Under the pieces are notes generated by a model that worked only from the letters and a program-made list of their open reading frames with translations, was not told the DNA's origin and did no database searches. The position numbers and the translations under genes were made by a program. DNA of 64,000 nt from Dactylis glomerata. Lineage: Eukaryota; Streptophyta; Magnoliopsida; Poales; Poaceae. Of this stretch, positions 1 to 11,190 are shown in pieces (positions within the stretch are counted from its first letter, which is position 1; the number at the start of each line of letters is the position of its first letter). The stretch is from contig QXEO01001136.1 of assembly GCA_007115705.1 (NCBI GenBank), positions 185,757 to 249,756 on the forward strand. Direction: 5' to 3'.

Positions 1-104
1 AAAAGGTACTCGCATCCTCCTATGTGAGTGCTCGGAGTTATTTCCTTTAGATTCTGCAATTATATCTTTTTGTTTCTTGTTTTTATTTTCACTAGTTAGG
101 CTTA

Positions 105-2486
105 ATGGAAAGTAAAGAGTTCTTTAGTCTTTTTCCTGAGTTTAGATTTGAAGAGAAAATTGAAAAACCTTTGGAGCTTATTTCGCATAGCAATGTTATT
201 AGTACGAATGCTTTGAATACCATTATTGCTAATGCTATAGAAAAGTCTAAGCTTGGGGAAGCTGGTTTTGTTAAGCATGATATTTTTAGTTCCCCAGCTT
301 TAGTGGAGAAAGTTTGCTTTGATGATATTTTATCTCCCATATGTGATGTTTCTAATGATGCTTGTGCTTCTCATCCTTTTAAAATACCTATAAAGATTGT
401 TGAACGTGCTGTGGATAACTGCTATTTAGGAGATAGAACTGTCCATCCTGGTGATCATTTGCTCTTTATACATGAATTATGCGAGTTGTTCCAGTGTGCA
501 GGTATTTCAATGAACCAAGTTAAGAGGAAGCTATTTTCTTTATCACTGAAGGGCAGAGCTGTGGAATGGTATAAAACACTGAAGGATGGCCGACCTATTG
601 ACTGGGAGGAAATTGTATCTCTCTTTTATTCTAAATTCTATCCTTCTAGTGAGGTTTATAAAGATAGGAATTACATTTATAATTTTCATCCGCATAAGGG
701 AGAAAGCATTGCCCAAGCGTGGGGAAGATTGAAGCTACTAATGCACAAATGTCCTATTCATGATCTTCCCCATAATATTGTTATTAATAATTTTTATGCA
801 AGGCTTTTAGGATATTACAAGGACTATCTAGATGCATGCTTTGATGGGTCTTTCACAAGCAAGGATGTTGACACCAAGTGGGATCTGCTTGAAACAATTC
901 AAAACAATATTGAAGGTTGGGATAGTGACAAAGGTAAAGGATCAGGTATGAATTACGAGTTTGATTGCATTAAGTCTTTCGCTGAAACTGCTGATTTTCA
1001 AGAGCTTAGTGCTAAGTATGGTCTTGATCCTCAAATTATGATTGATTGCTTTAAAACCTTTGCTTCCCATATTAATGTTCCTAAAGGAAATGGAGACGTG
1101 TATCATGAACCTTTTAAGGACACTTGCATAGAAAGTGATATTGTTGTTGATGATTGCAATAAACATGCTCGAACCTCTGAAAGTCCTATTTCCTATAAGC
1201 ATGTTAATTTTTGTGGAGTACATAGACCTTGTGAACAGAGTTACAACAAGGAAGATTATTGTGTCCACCACGCAAATGAAGAAACCCGAATGTGGCTCAG
1301 GGCTCTAGATGAGCTTGGTGAAAGGGTTTGTGAGCTTTATCCTTTTCTTTGTGAACTTTGTGATAAAACGGGTCACTTTATTTTTCAATGCTCTTTTAAT
1401 CGAATGAGTACCGCAAATTTGTATTGTGATGACAAGATTACTCTCAATCGGCATGATGAGCTTACTTTGTTTTTGGAGTGTGAAGAGATATCTAGAAAGA
1501 TTTCTTTGGTTGATATGAGAGACGTTGATATAAATAGCACCCTTCGTGGTTGTCGTCTCTATTGTGCTAAAGATTGCCTCGCAAATTCTTACATACAAAA
1601 TCTTATAAAGCATGATGTTTTGCCAAGCTATGACAGGACTAATAGATGTTTCTATCTTATTAATAGAGAGGAGGAATCCTCCAAAGTTTCTTCTGTTGTT
1701 TCTGTCAGTAAACCAGATTATGTGGAGAAGATGCCTTTCCCTCCTAAAGGATATGTGGAGAAGATGCCCTTCAAGTCTCTCCCTCCTAAAGGAGAGAGTA
1801 AGAAGAGTATGAAGAAGAAGAAGAGGAGTAAAAGGCGAGAGGACACGGTATTTTCCCCTAAGCATTATGATCCTGCTATAGATTATGATAATTCTGATTG
1901 GGATGATGTTCCTATGCCTATTACCTATGTTAGTGATCATGATTGGGAAAAGCACTCTACTTTTGATATTGAAAATCTTTTTGGTACCAATTTTAAGGTT
2001 AATAATTGTTGTACCATTAGTACTATCCATGTTCCTTCTTATGATGATATGTTTGATGAATATGCTTTGCGAAATAGCTGTTCTCTAGCTTGTGATGATA
2101 CTAAGCCTCTAGTTTATGATGGTTACAATGATGAGTATGATATTTTCAGTTCACCTACTTTTGAGGAGAAAATTAGTTATGATTACAATATGCCTCCTGT
2201 TTTTGATGATTATGGTGATGAGAATAATTATTCTATTGAATCTGCTCCTACTACGATTGTTCACGTGGGGAGTATTAATTCTTTTATGCATGTGGCTCAT
2301 GATAGGGATGCTTTATGGGATAGTTATATTGTTAGTTCTATTCATGATGCTACTGAAAGTTACTATGAGAGAGGGAAACATGGTTTGATGGATCTCAACA
2401 ATATTGAGTTTCCCCTCTTTATGTTGCAATTCTTGAAGTTGTACTTGTTTTGCCTTCCTATGCTTTTTTGCTTTGCGCTTTCATGA
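105..2486 (+). CDS. Gag-like protein of non-autonomous gypsy element D, 793 aa
   Basis: An uninterrupted 793-residue frame starts at an ATG in the leader. Residues about 90-290 align by eye with the Gag of element C (shared HPGDHLLFIHELCE and ESIAQAWGRLKLLM blocks), the capsid-type domain that packages retrotransposon RNA. A CCHC zinc knuckle of pattern C-x2-C-x4-H-x4-C lies at about 416-429 (CELCDKTGHFIFQC). A lysine/arginine-rich stretch at about 563-580 looks like a nuclear-localisation signal. An acidic, tyrosine-rich region follows, and the last 25 residues (about 769-793) are strongly hydrophobic. No protease D-S/T-G motif and no pol are seen. The knuckle is expected for nucleocapsid function; roles for the C-terminal half are unknown. 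Element E carries an internally deleted copy of the same ORF. Confidence 0.8.
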   Translation: MESKEFFSLFPEFRFEEKIEKPLELISHSNVISTNALNTIIANAIEKSKLGEAGFVKHDIFSSPALVEKVCFDDILSPICDVSNDACASHPFKIPIKIVERAVDNCYLGDRTVHPGDHLLFIHELCELFQCAGISMNQVKRKLFSLSLKGRAVEWYKTLKDGRPIDWEEIVSLFYSKFYPSSEVYKDRNYIYNFHPHKGESIAQAWGRLKLLMHKCPIHDLPHNIVINNFYARLLGYYKDYLDACFDGSFTSKDVDTKWDLLETIQNNIEGWDSDKGKGSGMNYEFDCIKSFAETADFQELSAKYGLDPQIMIDCFKTFASHINVPKGNGDVYHEPFKDTCIESDIVVDDCNKHARTSESPISYKHVNFCGVHRPCEQSYNKEDYCVHHANEETRMWLRALDELGERVCELYPFLCELCDKTGHFIFQCSFNRMSTANLYCDDKITLNRHDELTLFLECEEISRKISLVDMRDVDINSTLRGCRLYCAKDCLANSYIQNLIKHDVLPSYDRTNRCFYLINREEESSKVSSVVSVSKPDYVEKMPFPPKGYVEKMPFKSLPPKGESKKSMKKKKRSKRREDTVFSPKHYDPAIDYDNSDWDDVPMPITYVSDHDWEKHSTFDIENLFGTNFKVNNCCTISTIHVPSYDDMFDEYALRNSCSLACDDTKPLVYDGYNDEYDIFSSPTFEEKISYDYNMPPVFDDYGDENNYSIESAPTTIVHVGSINSFMHVAHDRDALWDSYIVSSIHDATESYYERGKHGLMDLNNIEFPLFMLQFLKLYLFCLPMLFCFALS

Positions 2487-5191
2487 CTTGTCTCTCTACA
2501 AGACTATTTTTCGTAGGAAATGGTTTAGATTTAAATATGTTTCGTATTTGCTTTTTGATGCTCTCTATTGCTTCAAGTTCCTATATAGCGCCTTTGCCTT
2601 AAGCTCTTTTATGGCGCCTACATGAGCATCTTTGCAAATTACTGCGCCTAGCTCAAAGGCGTTAAAGAAAAGCACTTCTGGGAGATAACCCAATGTTTTA
2701 CTTTTTAGTACTTTTTCTTTTATTTGAGTCTTGGAAGTTATTACTACTGTAATAACCGGTCCTTATCCTTTCTATTTTGTTTTTGTGCCAAGAGAAGCCT
2801 CTAATTTGAGTGAGGTAAGATTTGGGGATGTTGCTGTCCTGAAACAGATTTTGGTGCTGCACCGTAAAAATTCATGAAAATGCTCTGTATATCTTTTGGA
2901 CCTGCTATTTCTTGTGCATATGCCCCAGGTTATATCCAAACTTTCATTAGTTGAACACTTTTTGATTTGAGTAACAGAAAACCCTCTAAAAATTCGACCT
3001 TTGTCAGCTGTTCTGTTTTGACAGATTTCTGCCAATATATGTGTTTGCCGCTTTATCGCTTTCTTTTTGAGTTCTTTTGATCACGGAACTTTTGGGGAAG
3101 TTTCTACAGTATTATATACTTTATATGTGGTGGTTTTGAGTTAAAACCTGAAGCAAAAAGGGTTGATTCCATGTTATGCTTACACTAATATTGCTAATAG
3201 AATTGTGTTTAGTTTTGTATGAAGGAAGTTTTCAAGTGTAGGGATTGGAGAATGATGAGATGAGTTGAAGAATGGACAAAAGCTCAAGCTTGGGGATGCC
3301 CATGTCACCCCAAGAAATACCCAAGAAGTACAAGCGTCAAAGCTTGGGGATGCCCCCGAGGCACCTCCTTCTTCATCGGCAAAAATCAGGTCACCTTTCA
3401 ACACACTATATTTTTATTGCTTCATGCATTATACGTTTTTCTTGGAGCGTCTTTACTTTTGCTTTCAGTTTTCTTTTGTTTTGTTTTCTACAATAAATGG
3501 TTGGATCACATCATGTTCTTTTTGGAGGAAATGAACTTCGTTTTTCATTGCCAAGAACACTCTAGTTTTCACTCTTATCGTTCAACGAGTGTTCTCTTTT
3601 TCTGCTACTGCGTTTAGTCTTTGTTTTTCGCCTTGATTTTTGTTCAGATCTTGTTTTATCTTTTCATCAAGGTGTATTTGGACCTCTGGTCTTTGTTGGT
3701 TTTCCTCAAAAGAGTTGTTTCAAAAAGGGTTCAAATGGTGTTGGAAAAGAGAAAAAGTTTCATGCAAAAAAGTGGTACAAAAAGGAGCTTGTTTAGACTG
3801 AGGCTTAGACTTTTGCATGCCATGCTTGATTGCGTTTTGATAGTATGCTTAGTGATTTTTGTTGTAGCATGACTTGTCTCAAATGACTGAGATTGCTTAA
3901 TGAGCTTTTGAAAAAATCATGCGTTATTTTTATTATATGGAAGCATTTATTTGGTTTCTCCTTTGATGCTTTATTTGGGTTGACTTGGCACATGCTTACA
4001 CATGTTGACTACAAAATAAGTCGCCTATAGCCTCTATGATCATTTGGTTTTTGACTTGTGATACCACTTTATGCTTCTTTCAATGATGCTTTGTCGCTAT
4101 GCATGATTATGGCCGTTATTGCTCTCTTAGTTGGTCGCTCCCAGTCTTTTGCTAGCCCTCATTTTGTACTGAGTATGAGCTCTACTCGTGCATCCAACTC
4201 CTAAAAACCAAGTTTGCCATTGTGTCCACTATAAATTCCTATGCATGGTATTTGCAAGCCATTCCAAGTAAATTTTCATGTGCTACCTTTCAAAAAAAAC
4301 CTTCAAAACACTTCTCATTTTGTGACACTGTTTTCAGCTCATGAGGACGTAGTGGTCGGATTTGCTATCTTCCATATTGTCTTACTCCAAAAAAAAAGAA
4401 AAAAAGAAAGAAAAAAGGCACTCCTCCATGGTATGTGAATGTTGGTGGGCACCCGATGGAATTGGTTAGCCATGGTTTGTGAAAGGAAAGGTGGGGAGGA
4501 GTGCCAAGCTTTATAAAAGAGCACAAAAGTGCCAATCTCTCTCTTAAAAACTTGCTTCATTTTTGTATGGAAGATAGTAAGAACCCCATTGCCAGTCGTT
4601 GACAAAAGCAACCACCTCTCAAAACCCAATTTTTATCTCTCTGTTTTACAAATAAAAAGCTCTATCACATGTTTAATCACTACTTCCCTTCGCGAAGGGC
4701 CTTTCTTTTACTTTTATGTTGAGTCTCCACCTTCTACCTTTATGCACTGTCTAAGAGAGCATAGTTGTCATTCTGAGTATAATGTGCATTGTCCCAAAGT
4801 TTATCATTGATTGACTCATGATTATGGTTTCATTTGTTCTTAAATTATTTGTATCTAGTCGCCCTCTTAAACTTGAAGGTGTCCTATGCATTTATGTTTT
4901 GCTACTCCATGAGGGACAAGCTAAAAACCATTTGTTATGTTTTCCATATGGTTGAAACACACACGTGACTTTCATTGTTTCATTTTCATGATCTTTCCTT
5001 TGTGTTTCTTTTCATGCTATAACATGGTTGCTAAGTTTCTATTATCAAGATTATGTCTTTCATGCCCATGTTTTAAGTTCTTTGATCTCAGCACTCAATG
5101 CTCTACCTCGTTGATCAAATTGTGATGGTGCATGTCACCTCAAAAATTATTCTTTTGTTATCACTTACCTACTCGAGGACGAGCAAGAGTT
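2487..5191 (+). other. Non-coding internal region of element D
   Basis: No credible gene is visible. A block at 2643-2700, containing CGCCTAGCTCAAAGGCG, is also present just after the ORFs of elements A and B. The polypurine-like motif AAGCTTGGGGATGCC occurs at 3286-3300 and 3340-3354. An A-rich run lies near 4388-4420. The stretch 4318-5205 matches the retained internal part of element E in reverse. Confidence 0.7.
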
Positions 5192-5205
5192 AAGCTTGGG
5201 GATGC
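5192..5205 (+). promoter_or_regulatory. Polypurine tract of element D
   Basis: The AAGCTTGGGGATGC motif abuts the start of the 3' LTR, the position expected for the plus-strand primer of reverse transcription. The same motif precedes the 3' LTRs of A, B and E. Confidence 0.75.
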
Positions 5206-6640
5206 AGATACGTCTTAAACGTATCTATAATTTTTGATGCTCCATGTTTGTTTTTACACCATTTGCCTTGTGTTTCGTTACACTTCGTGGCGTTTTTATG
5301 CGATTTCCGGAACTAACCTACTAACAAGATGCCACAGTGCCAGTTCCCTGTTTTCTGCTATTTTTGTGTTTCAGAAAAGCTACACAGGAAATATTCTCGG
5401 AATTGGACGAAACAAGTTCCAGGACTCCTATTTTTCCCAGAAGAGGACCGAAGACCAAATGAGAGCCGGAGGGGGGCCAGAGGCTGCCCACACCATGAGG
5501 GGGCGTGGCCCAGGCCCTGGCCGCGCCCACCTATGGTGAGGCCCCCCTGGTCGCCTCCTGACGACGCCCCTTCGCCTATAAGAAGCCTTCCGACGGAAAA
5601 CCCTAAATCGATCGGCGTTTTTCCCAGAACAGTTCCGCAGCTCTGCCGCCGTCGAAGACAAATTTTGGGGGACAGAAGTATCTGTTCCGGCACCCTGCCG
5701 GGACGGGAAAGTGCCCCCGGAGCCATCTCCATCGGTCTCCATCGCCGTCTCCGCCGTCTCCATCAACCTCACCGCCATCTCCATCAACCTTGCTGTCTCC
5801 TATGATGAGGAGGGAGTAGTTCTCCCCCAGGGCTGAGGGCTCTGCCGGTAGCTATGTGATTCACCTCTCTCTCCCATGATGTGATCTTTATGTGATCGTG
5901 AGCTTTGTACCTAGTTGAATTGGTAGATGTTATTATTCAGATAATATGCTACTCCCATGCTTTATATTTGTAAACTCCGGAGATACCTTGTATCATGGTG
6001 TGAAGGTGACTAGTGTGCGCATCATATGTATCTTTTTGGTTAATGTCTCTACGAATTGTTGGTGTTTGTTGGAACCATCTAGTGCGTTCATGGTGATAGT
6101 GTGGGACAATCTAGTTTGGGTACATATGGACTTTGAGGAGTGCTTCATAGCCCTACGCATGATTAGTGTTCGTTTTCCATTGGAGAATTTTTTTGAGTTG
6201 CATATTGATGATAGTATCTATTGGTTCAATTATGTTATATTTGTTGGGAGTGTGTCCACTAGTGAAAGTATGATCCCTAGGCCTTATTTCCAAGCATTGC
6301 ACACCGTTTCCTTTCAGTTTTGGTACATGTTTGCTTGCAGCGATATTTATTTAAGATTACATTTACTACTTATAATCATCACTACCGCTTGTATTTCACT
6401 ATCTCTTCGCCGAACTAGTGCACCTATACATCTGACAAGTGTATTGGGTGTGTTGGGGACACAAGGGACTTTCTGTATCGTAATTGCAGGGTTGTTTGAG
6501 AGGGATAGCTTTGACCTCTTCCTCCGTGAGTTCGATAAACCTTGGGTGATCCACTTAAGGGAAACCTACTGCTGTTCTACAAACCTCTGCACTTGGAGGC
6601 CCAACATTGTCTGCAAGAACAGACGCGTGCGTAGACATCA
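5206..6640 (+). repeat. 3' LTR of element D
   Basis: The LTR starts with AGATACGTCT (TG mutated to AG) and ends in GTAGACATCA. It corresponds to the LTRs of element E in reverse, with a diverged central part. It contains CCTATAAG at about 5575-5582, a likely TATA box in the position seen in the A and B LTRs, followed by a GC-rich leader. The terminal 350 bases match the E LTR closely. Open frames inside are LTR shadows. Confidence 0.85.
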
Positions 6641-8193
6641 GTGATGCAAGAGGATAAAGTTGAAGCCGCTGCCCACCTACATCACTGGAATATGGGGTTC
6701 GCGTTCCTACTTCAACTCCGGCAGCAGATGGAGAACGTCGTTCCCCACCGGGCGGCTCGGTTCTGGGAAGCCGCCGAACAAGAATCACAGCAGGAACGCC
6801 GGCTCCCTGCTGCTGTACTCCGACTATTTTGCAGACAATGCAATAAATACACTGAAGGAATTTTGTCGGCGGTTTAGGATGAACAAGGATTTGTTTGTGA
6901 AGGTTGTGCATGGCGTGAGAGAGTACGACGACTACTTCAAGTACAAGAAAGATTGCACCGGAAAGTGGGGGTTCACGTCCATTCAGAAATGCACGGCCGC
7001 CCTACGGTGCATTGCATATGGAGCTCCGCCGGATACTTCAGGGGACTATCTACGAATGGCTGAGTCGACATCTACGGATGGTGTCTTCAAGTTTTGTCGG
7101 GTAGTTGTCGCAGTGTTTGGTCCAACCTATCTAAGACAACCAACTGAAGAAGACACAACCCGAATGCTTGCACAAAATGCAGCGAGAGGATTTCCAGGTA
7201 TGCTTGGTAGCATCAATTGTATGCATTGGGCTTGGAAGAATTGCCCGTTTGCTTGACAGGGTTGTACAAAGGCCACAATCGGGAATGCAGTGTGATCCTT
7301 GAAGCTGTCGTTCCTATGGATTTGGCATTCTTTCTTTGGAATGGCCTGAACACACAATGACATCAATGTATTGCAACAATCTCCTATGTTCGCAAGACTG
7401 ACCGAGGGACAGTATCCTCCGGTTAAATTTCAGATCAACGGCAAAACCAACACCAAAGGGCATTACCTCGCCGACGGTATCTATCCTTCTTGGGCTACTT
7501 TTGTGAAGACAATTTCTGGACCAAGTTCGGAGAAGCAATCTTGGTTTGCAAAGTGTCAAGAGGCACCCCGGAAGGATGTAGAGTGGGCATTTGGTGTGCT
7601 TCAGGTGCGTTTTGCCGTTGTCAGGTACCCAACTCTTACTTGGTCGGAATTTCAGATGTGGGAGGTGATGAACTGTTGTGTGATCTTGCACAACATGTTT
7701 ATTGAGAGTGAGCAAGATGAACCAGATAATGATCATGCATACGACTACATAGGTCCTCTTGCACAACTTGATGATCAGGTGCCCGCTTAGTTTTTTGCTT
7801 TCCTCGCCATGCATATGGAAATCCACAACGCCCAGGAACATCATCGACTTCGGGCTAATCTAGTCGAGCACCTTTGGTCGCTCAAAGGAAATGCGTGATT
7901 TGCTATTTGAATTTTCCTATTTTAATTTTATATTTGAAATTCTTATTTGTTTTGTTTAAGGTTTGTAATAAACTATTTACTGTGTAAACTATGTAATATT
8001 TGTACTTCATAAACAGATATGTATTGCTATTTGAATTACATTTGTGTTGAACATTTTTATTGGGCCGGCAGTTTGGGGCCGCCGGTGTGGGAGCCCGGCC
8101 CCAAAATTTTGGGAGGGCATGCCGGCGCTCCTAAAACGGACCTACCGGTGCCCTTGCTGGCCACAATTTTGGGGGCGCTGGTAGAGATGATCT
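6641..8193 (+). mobile_element. PIF/Harbinger transposon remnant, right part
   Basis: The segment carries the decayed transposase 6660-7898, a downstream AT-rich region and a right end reading GGCGCTGGTAGAGATGATCTTA near 8170-8195. That end resembles the GAGCATCTC-type termini of grass Harbinger elements and would leave a TTA/TAA target. The left part lies on the far side of element D, outside the window. The exact right boundary is inferred. Confidence 0.65.
6660..7898 (+). pseudogene. PIF/Harbinger transposase (DDE nuclease) pseudogene
   Basis: The frame from 6660 to 7253 carries conserved plant Harbinger blocks (FRMNKDLF, GVREYDDYF, MLGSINCMHWAWKNCPF), and 7371-7790 carries the C-terminal half (YLADGIYPSWATFVKTI, AFGVLQVRFAVVR, CVILHNM). 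Such enzymes excise and insert elements at TAA targets. Lesions seen: TGG to TGA at 7254-7256 in the CPFAW block; a one-base loss just after it, near 7262; further indels in 7300-7340; a stop at 7788-7790 before the last 35 codons. The first catalytic aspartate (GSIDCMHW in the family) is Asn at 7215-7217, a G-to-A change. The N-terminus is cut off by element D. The copy cannot make active transposase. Confidence 0.85.
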
Positions 8194-11069
8194 TAGATTT
8201 CTAAAAAGGCAATCAAATCTCATGCCGGAGGTTTTCAAAAACTCCTTCTAGAGGCAAGTCTTGTGTGTACGCAGGGTGAAGCCAAATCCTAGCCCTGGCG
8301 GAAAGACCACTAGAACTAAACAATGTTTCACCTTAATTATCTAGTTTTTAATTTTATTATTTTGTTTCACTCGTTTATTTCCTCTGGGCATGCTTATGCT
8401 TGCTTGTTACTTTGCTTGACAGAGCTATCCGGCAGCGCCGCACAAATCTAATCCTATGCGGTGGTTCTAAATATGCATGCATACAGTTATGTAGGCAGTG
8501 ATGTCATATTAAATTCCTTTCTATATTTAAATTGAAAAACTATTATCTCTTAAACCAGTAATCTGAATAAAATTCCGTTTTCACCATTAGCTTAGTCGCT
8601 ATGAGATCTTCGAAACTAGAACCCATATTGACATGTTTTGAGAACTTCTTTTTGTCAGTGCCAGATTGATATCAATAAGTTGCCAGATTATATTAACTTG
8701 GTAACTGTGCATTGTTAATTGGGCAACTGTGGTAACGTAATCTGCTAACTGACATGATTAAAAAATATCATCAAAATATAACAACATGGGATATAGTTTT
8801 AAACATCGAGACGAAGTCAGCAGTGAAAATGGATCACTAATCGAATTAATAGTTTTGGAGATAAATCATTTTGAAATTTTGTATTTTTCAATTAATGCGA
8901 TGATGTCAGCATGATGTGTGAGAATCATGCATCTATGCATGTCATCCCTCGTATAAGGAAAAGCACACAAATTGTACCGCCGTATGGAGAGAGAGAGATA
9001 TATGCGACGCCTCTTCCTATCTTTTTCCTACTTTTTTAATGCATCATATTTTAGCATTTTGTATTTCTAGATGGTTCCCCTTCATGATATAAAGTATATA
9101 GCTTCTCAAAGAGAACCTGAAATCTTTATATAGTCATTAACTCGGAGAAACTATTGTAGTTCAGTTCAAGTAGTTAACTCATATAATGAATACCCATTTA
9201 TTATTATTTTTTAGTGTAGGTTGAATTTATAATGCCCCATCTGCAAACAAAATTCTTGTAACGAATGATTTGAAATATTTTATTAGAATTATAATAATGA
9301 CCATATATTTCCTAAATTGTAATAAAATGACAAATTATTCGCAAAATGTCAATAATATGTTTGCAAGAGTATGCGTATATGTTTTACTGAAGAAGTCAAA
9401 CAAAAGATATAGTTCAATCTGGAAACTTTGCGTCCTCATTTGTTTTAAAGGGAACATCTTAGATGATATTTTGTTAGTATATTTGAAATTAGGTTTTGAA
9501 TATATAAGCCCTAAAATTACTATCTGGACATACATGCATACATCATATATCAGGGTATTTGTGAATTACATAAGCCGCGATGCTAGTATTGTCTCCAAAG
9601 CTCCATCATTTGACAAAATTGGTTAAAAAGAACCAAGTCCTTGGTTGGTAAAGATATTTGTGTTAAATAGTTACAAAGGATGCTAAGCCATCCATCATCT
9701 GATGTAATACAACTTTTGAGTAGTAAAGATTATGTTAATGTGAGAGTTGCTTCGGAAAAATATTTAAATAATTTGAAAAGGATTAAGTGACACAACTAGT
9801 GATGAGAGAAAGAGAGGAGAGATTGCATTGGTGGACAGACTCCAGAGAATGGAGGTTAGCTGATCCTAGATGTCTTATGTACATATGCACCAGGGCAACA
9901 GAAAAATGATGCACTTGAAGCTGTAAAATGCGGTAACAATAACTGTCACCTTTGGTATCTCAACATGATGTGATAGGGAAGTTGTCTATTCATAATTGCG
10001 ATAAAAATTAGGTCGCTTGGGATATGGGAAATCTTATCTTGTACTTGACCAATTGAGTTTACATGATATAGTTGGCACTATATCTTCACTTATTTTCTCT
10101 CAAATCTCAACCAACTCGAGCCAAATACTAGCACACGGGCCCTCTCTTGTCTTCTTTTCTTTTTAATCCTTAAACCTCATCAGCTAGCACCAGCCCGTTC
10201 GCAAACCTCAAATCAACTGTGAAGTCTTTTTGAATATTCATGAATTTTTCAAAAATCATGAACAATTTTTCAAAAATCATAAACATAATTTTCAAAAACA
10301 TGTTTTTTTTTGGAAAAATCATGAACCAATTTAGAATGTTCATGAAGAATTTCTAAAAACGCTTGAACATTTTTTTTGAAGAATCATGATCAAAATTTTT
10401 AAATCCATGAAAAAACATAAAAGGGTGAAGAAATTTTCAGTGTCATGAACAATTTTGGATATCATGAACAAAGTTCCAATGTCGTAAACAATTTTGCAAA
10501 ACAATGAGAATTTTTAAAAAAAATCAAGAAAAAATTACAAAATCATGAACAAAAAAATATCACAAACAAAATTTCAAATTTGTAAAAAATAAAAATCTAA
10601 ATAATTTCAAATTTGAACAAATTCGAAACAATTTTAAAGATTTGAAAACTGAACAAATTTCAAATTTACACAAATTCGAAATCTGAAAAATTCAAAATCC
10701 AAACATTTTTGAACTGAGAAAACTCAAATCTGAACTTTTCAAAATAGTAAAAGAACTAGAAATGACAAATAAAAGGAAAAGATAAAGTAAAGAGAAGGAA
10801 AAAAAAGAGAACAAAGCGACTGATCTGGGCCTAGCCCATAGGCAAAATTTCAAAGCAAACGCGTGTCATGTTGGGTCCGGTCCGCGGCACGCCCGCTTTG
10901 CGACACGGCGTGCGGCATATGGGATTTCCGCAATTTTGGGTCTAAAAAGTTGAAAAACCATACTTAACGAGTAAAGGCTCTGTTATGAGATTTGCAGAGG
11001 GCTTGAGATGCTCCTAAAATTCCCATTTCTTAGTTGCATTCATAAGCATATATGCATCACATTCAGGAT
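8194..11069. other. AT-rich intergenic DNA
   Basis: I see no supported gene. A 118-codon frame at 9270-9626 has AT-driven composition and no recognisable motif. The end of this stretch (about 10990-11018, GGCTTGAGATGCTCCTA) resembles a Harbinger-type terminus, but no partner end was found. Confidence 0.5.
10230..10760. repeat. Degenerate low-complexity repeat (AAAATCATGAACAATTTTT-like)
   Basis: Irregular reiterations of ATCATGAACAATTTT and of TTTCAAATTTG / GAACAAATT are packed over about 500 bases. No coding potential is present. Such tracts are common in grass repeat DNA; the source element is not identified. Confidence 0.5.
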
Positions 11070-11190
11070 TACTAGTATTCCGAAATAGTTCGACCTGGAC
11101 CCCCCAAAATACTAGTACTGCACGTACTAACTGCCAGGAAATTCTAATTGCAATCAAAAATAAGTGCATCATTTCTCATGAAACTAGATT
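11070..11190. repeat. Partial duplicate of the SINA-gene 3' flank
   Basis: This stretch aligns with 44614-44748 on the other side of the CACTA element. Shared blocks include CCTGGACCCC, ATACTAGTACTGC and TTTCTCATGAAACTA, with small gaps. The right copy is the 3' flank of the SINA-like pseudogene. The CACTA element therefore sits between two copies of a roughly 130-bp sequence. Confidence 0.75.

Larger units (their letters stand above)
1..6640 (+). mobile_element. Athila-type Ty3/gypsy element D, gag-only, 5' LTR outside window
   Basis: The window opens just inside this element. The first bases match, in reverse, the leader of element E immediately downstream of its primer-binding site (near 24094), so the primer site lies about 10 bases before position 1 and the 5' LTR directly before that. 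A long gag-like ORF (105-2486) is followed by about 2.7 kb without coding potential, a polypurine tract and a 3' LTR (5206-6640). There is no protease, reverse transcriptase, RNase H or integrase, so the element is non-autonomous. The base after the LTR starts PIF/Harbinger sequence, so D is inserted in that transposon. The target duplication would be GTGAT (6641-6645), but the left copy is off-window and cannot be checked. Family name not assigned. Confidence 0.85.

Noticed and set aside
5946..6644. 232-codon frame (related frames at 12863-13429 and 24118-24549)
   Set aside because: Lies wholly inside LTRs of D and E; repeated with the LTR.
9270..9626. 118-codon frame in AT-rich DNA
   Set aside because: No motif, poor codon character and no neighbouring gene features; probably chance.
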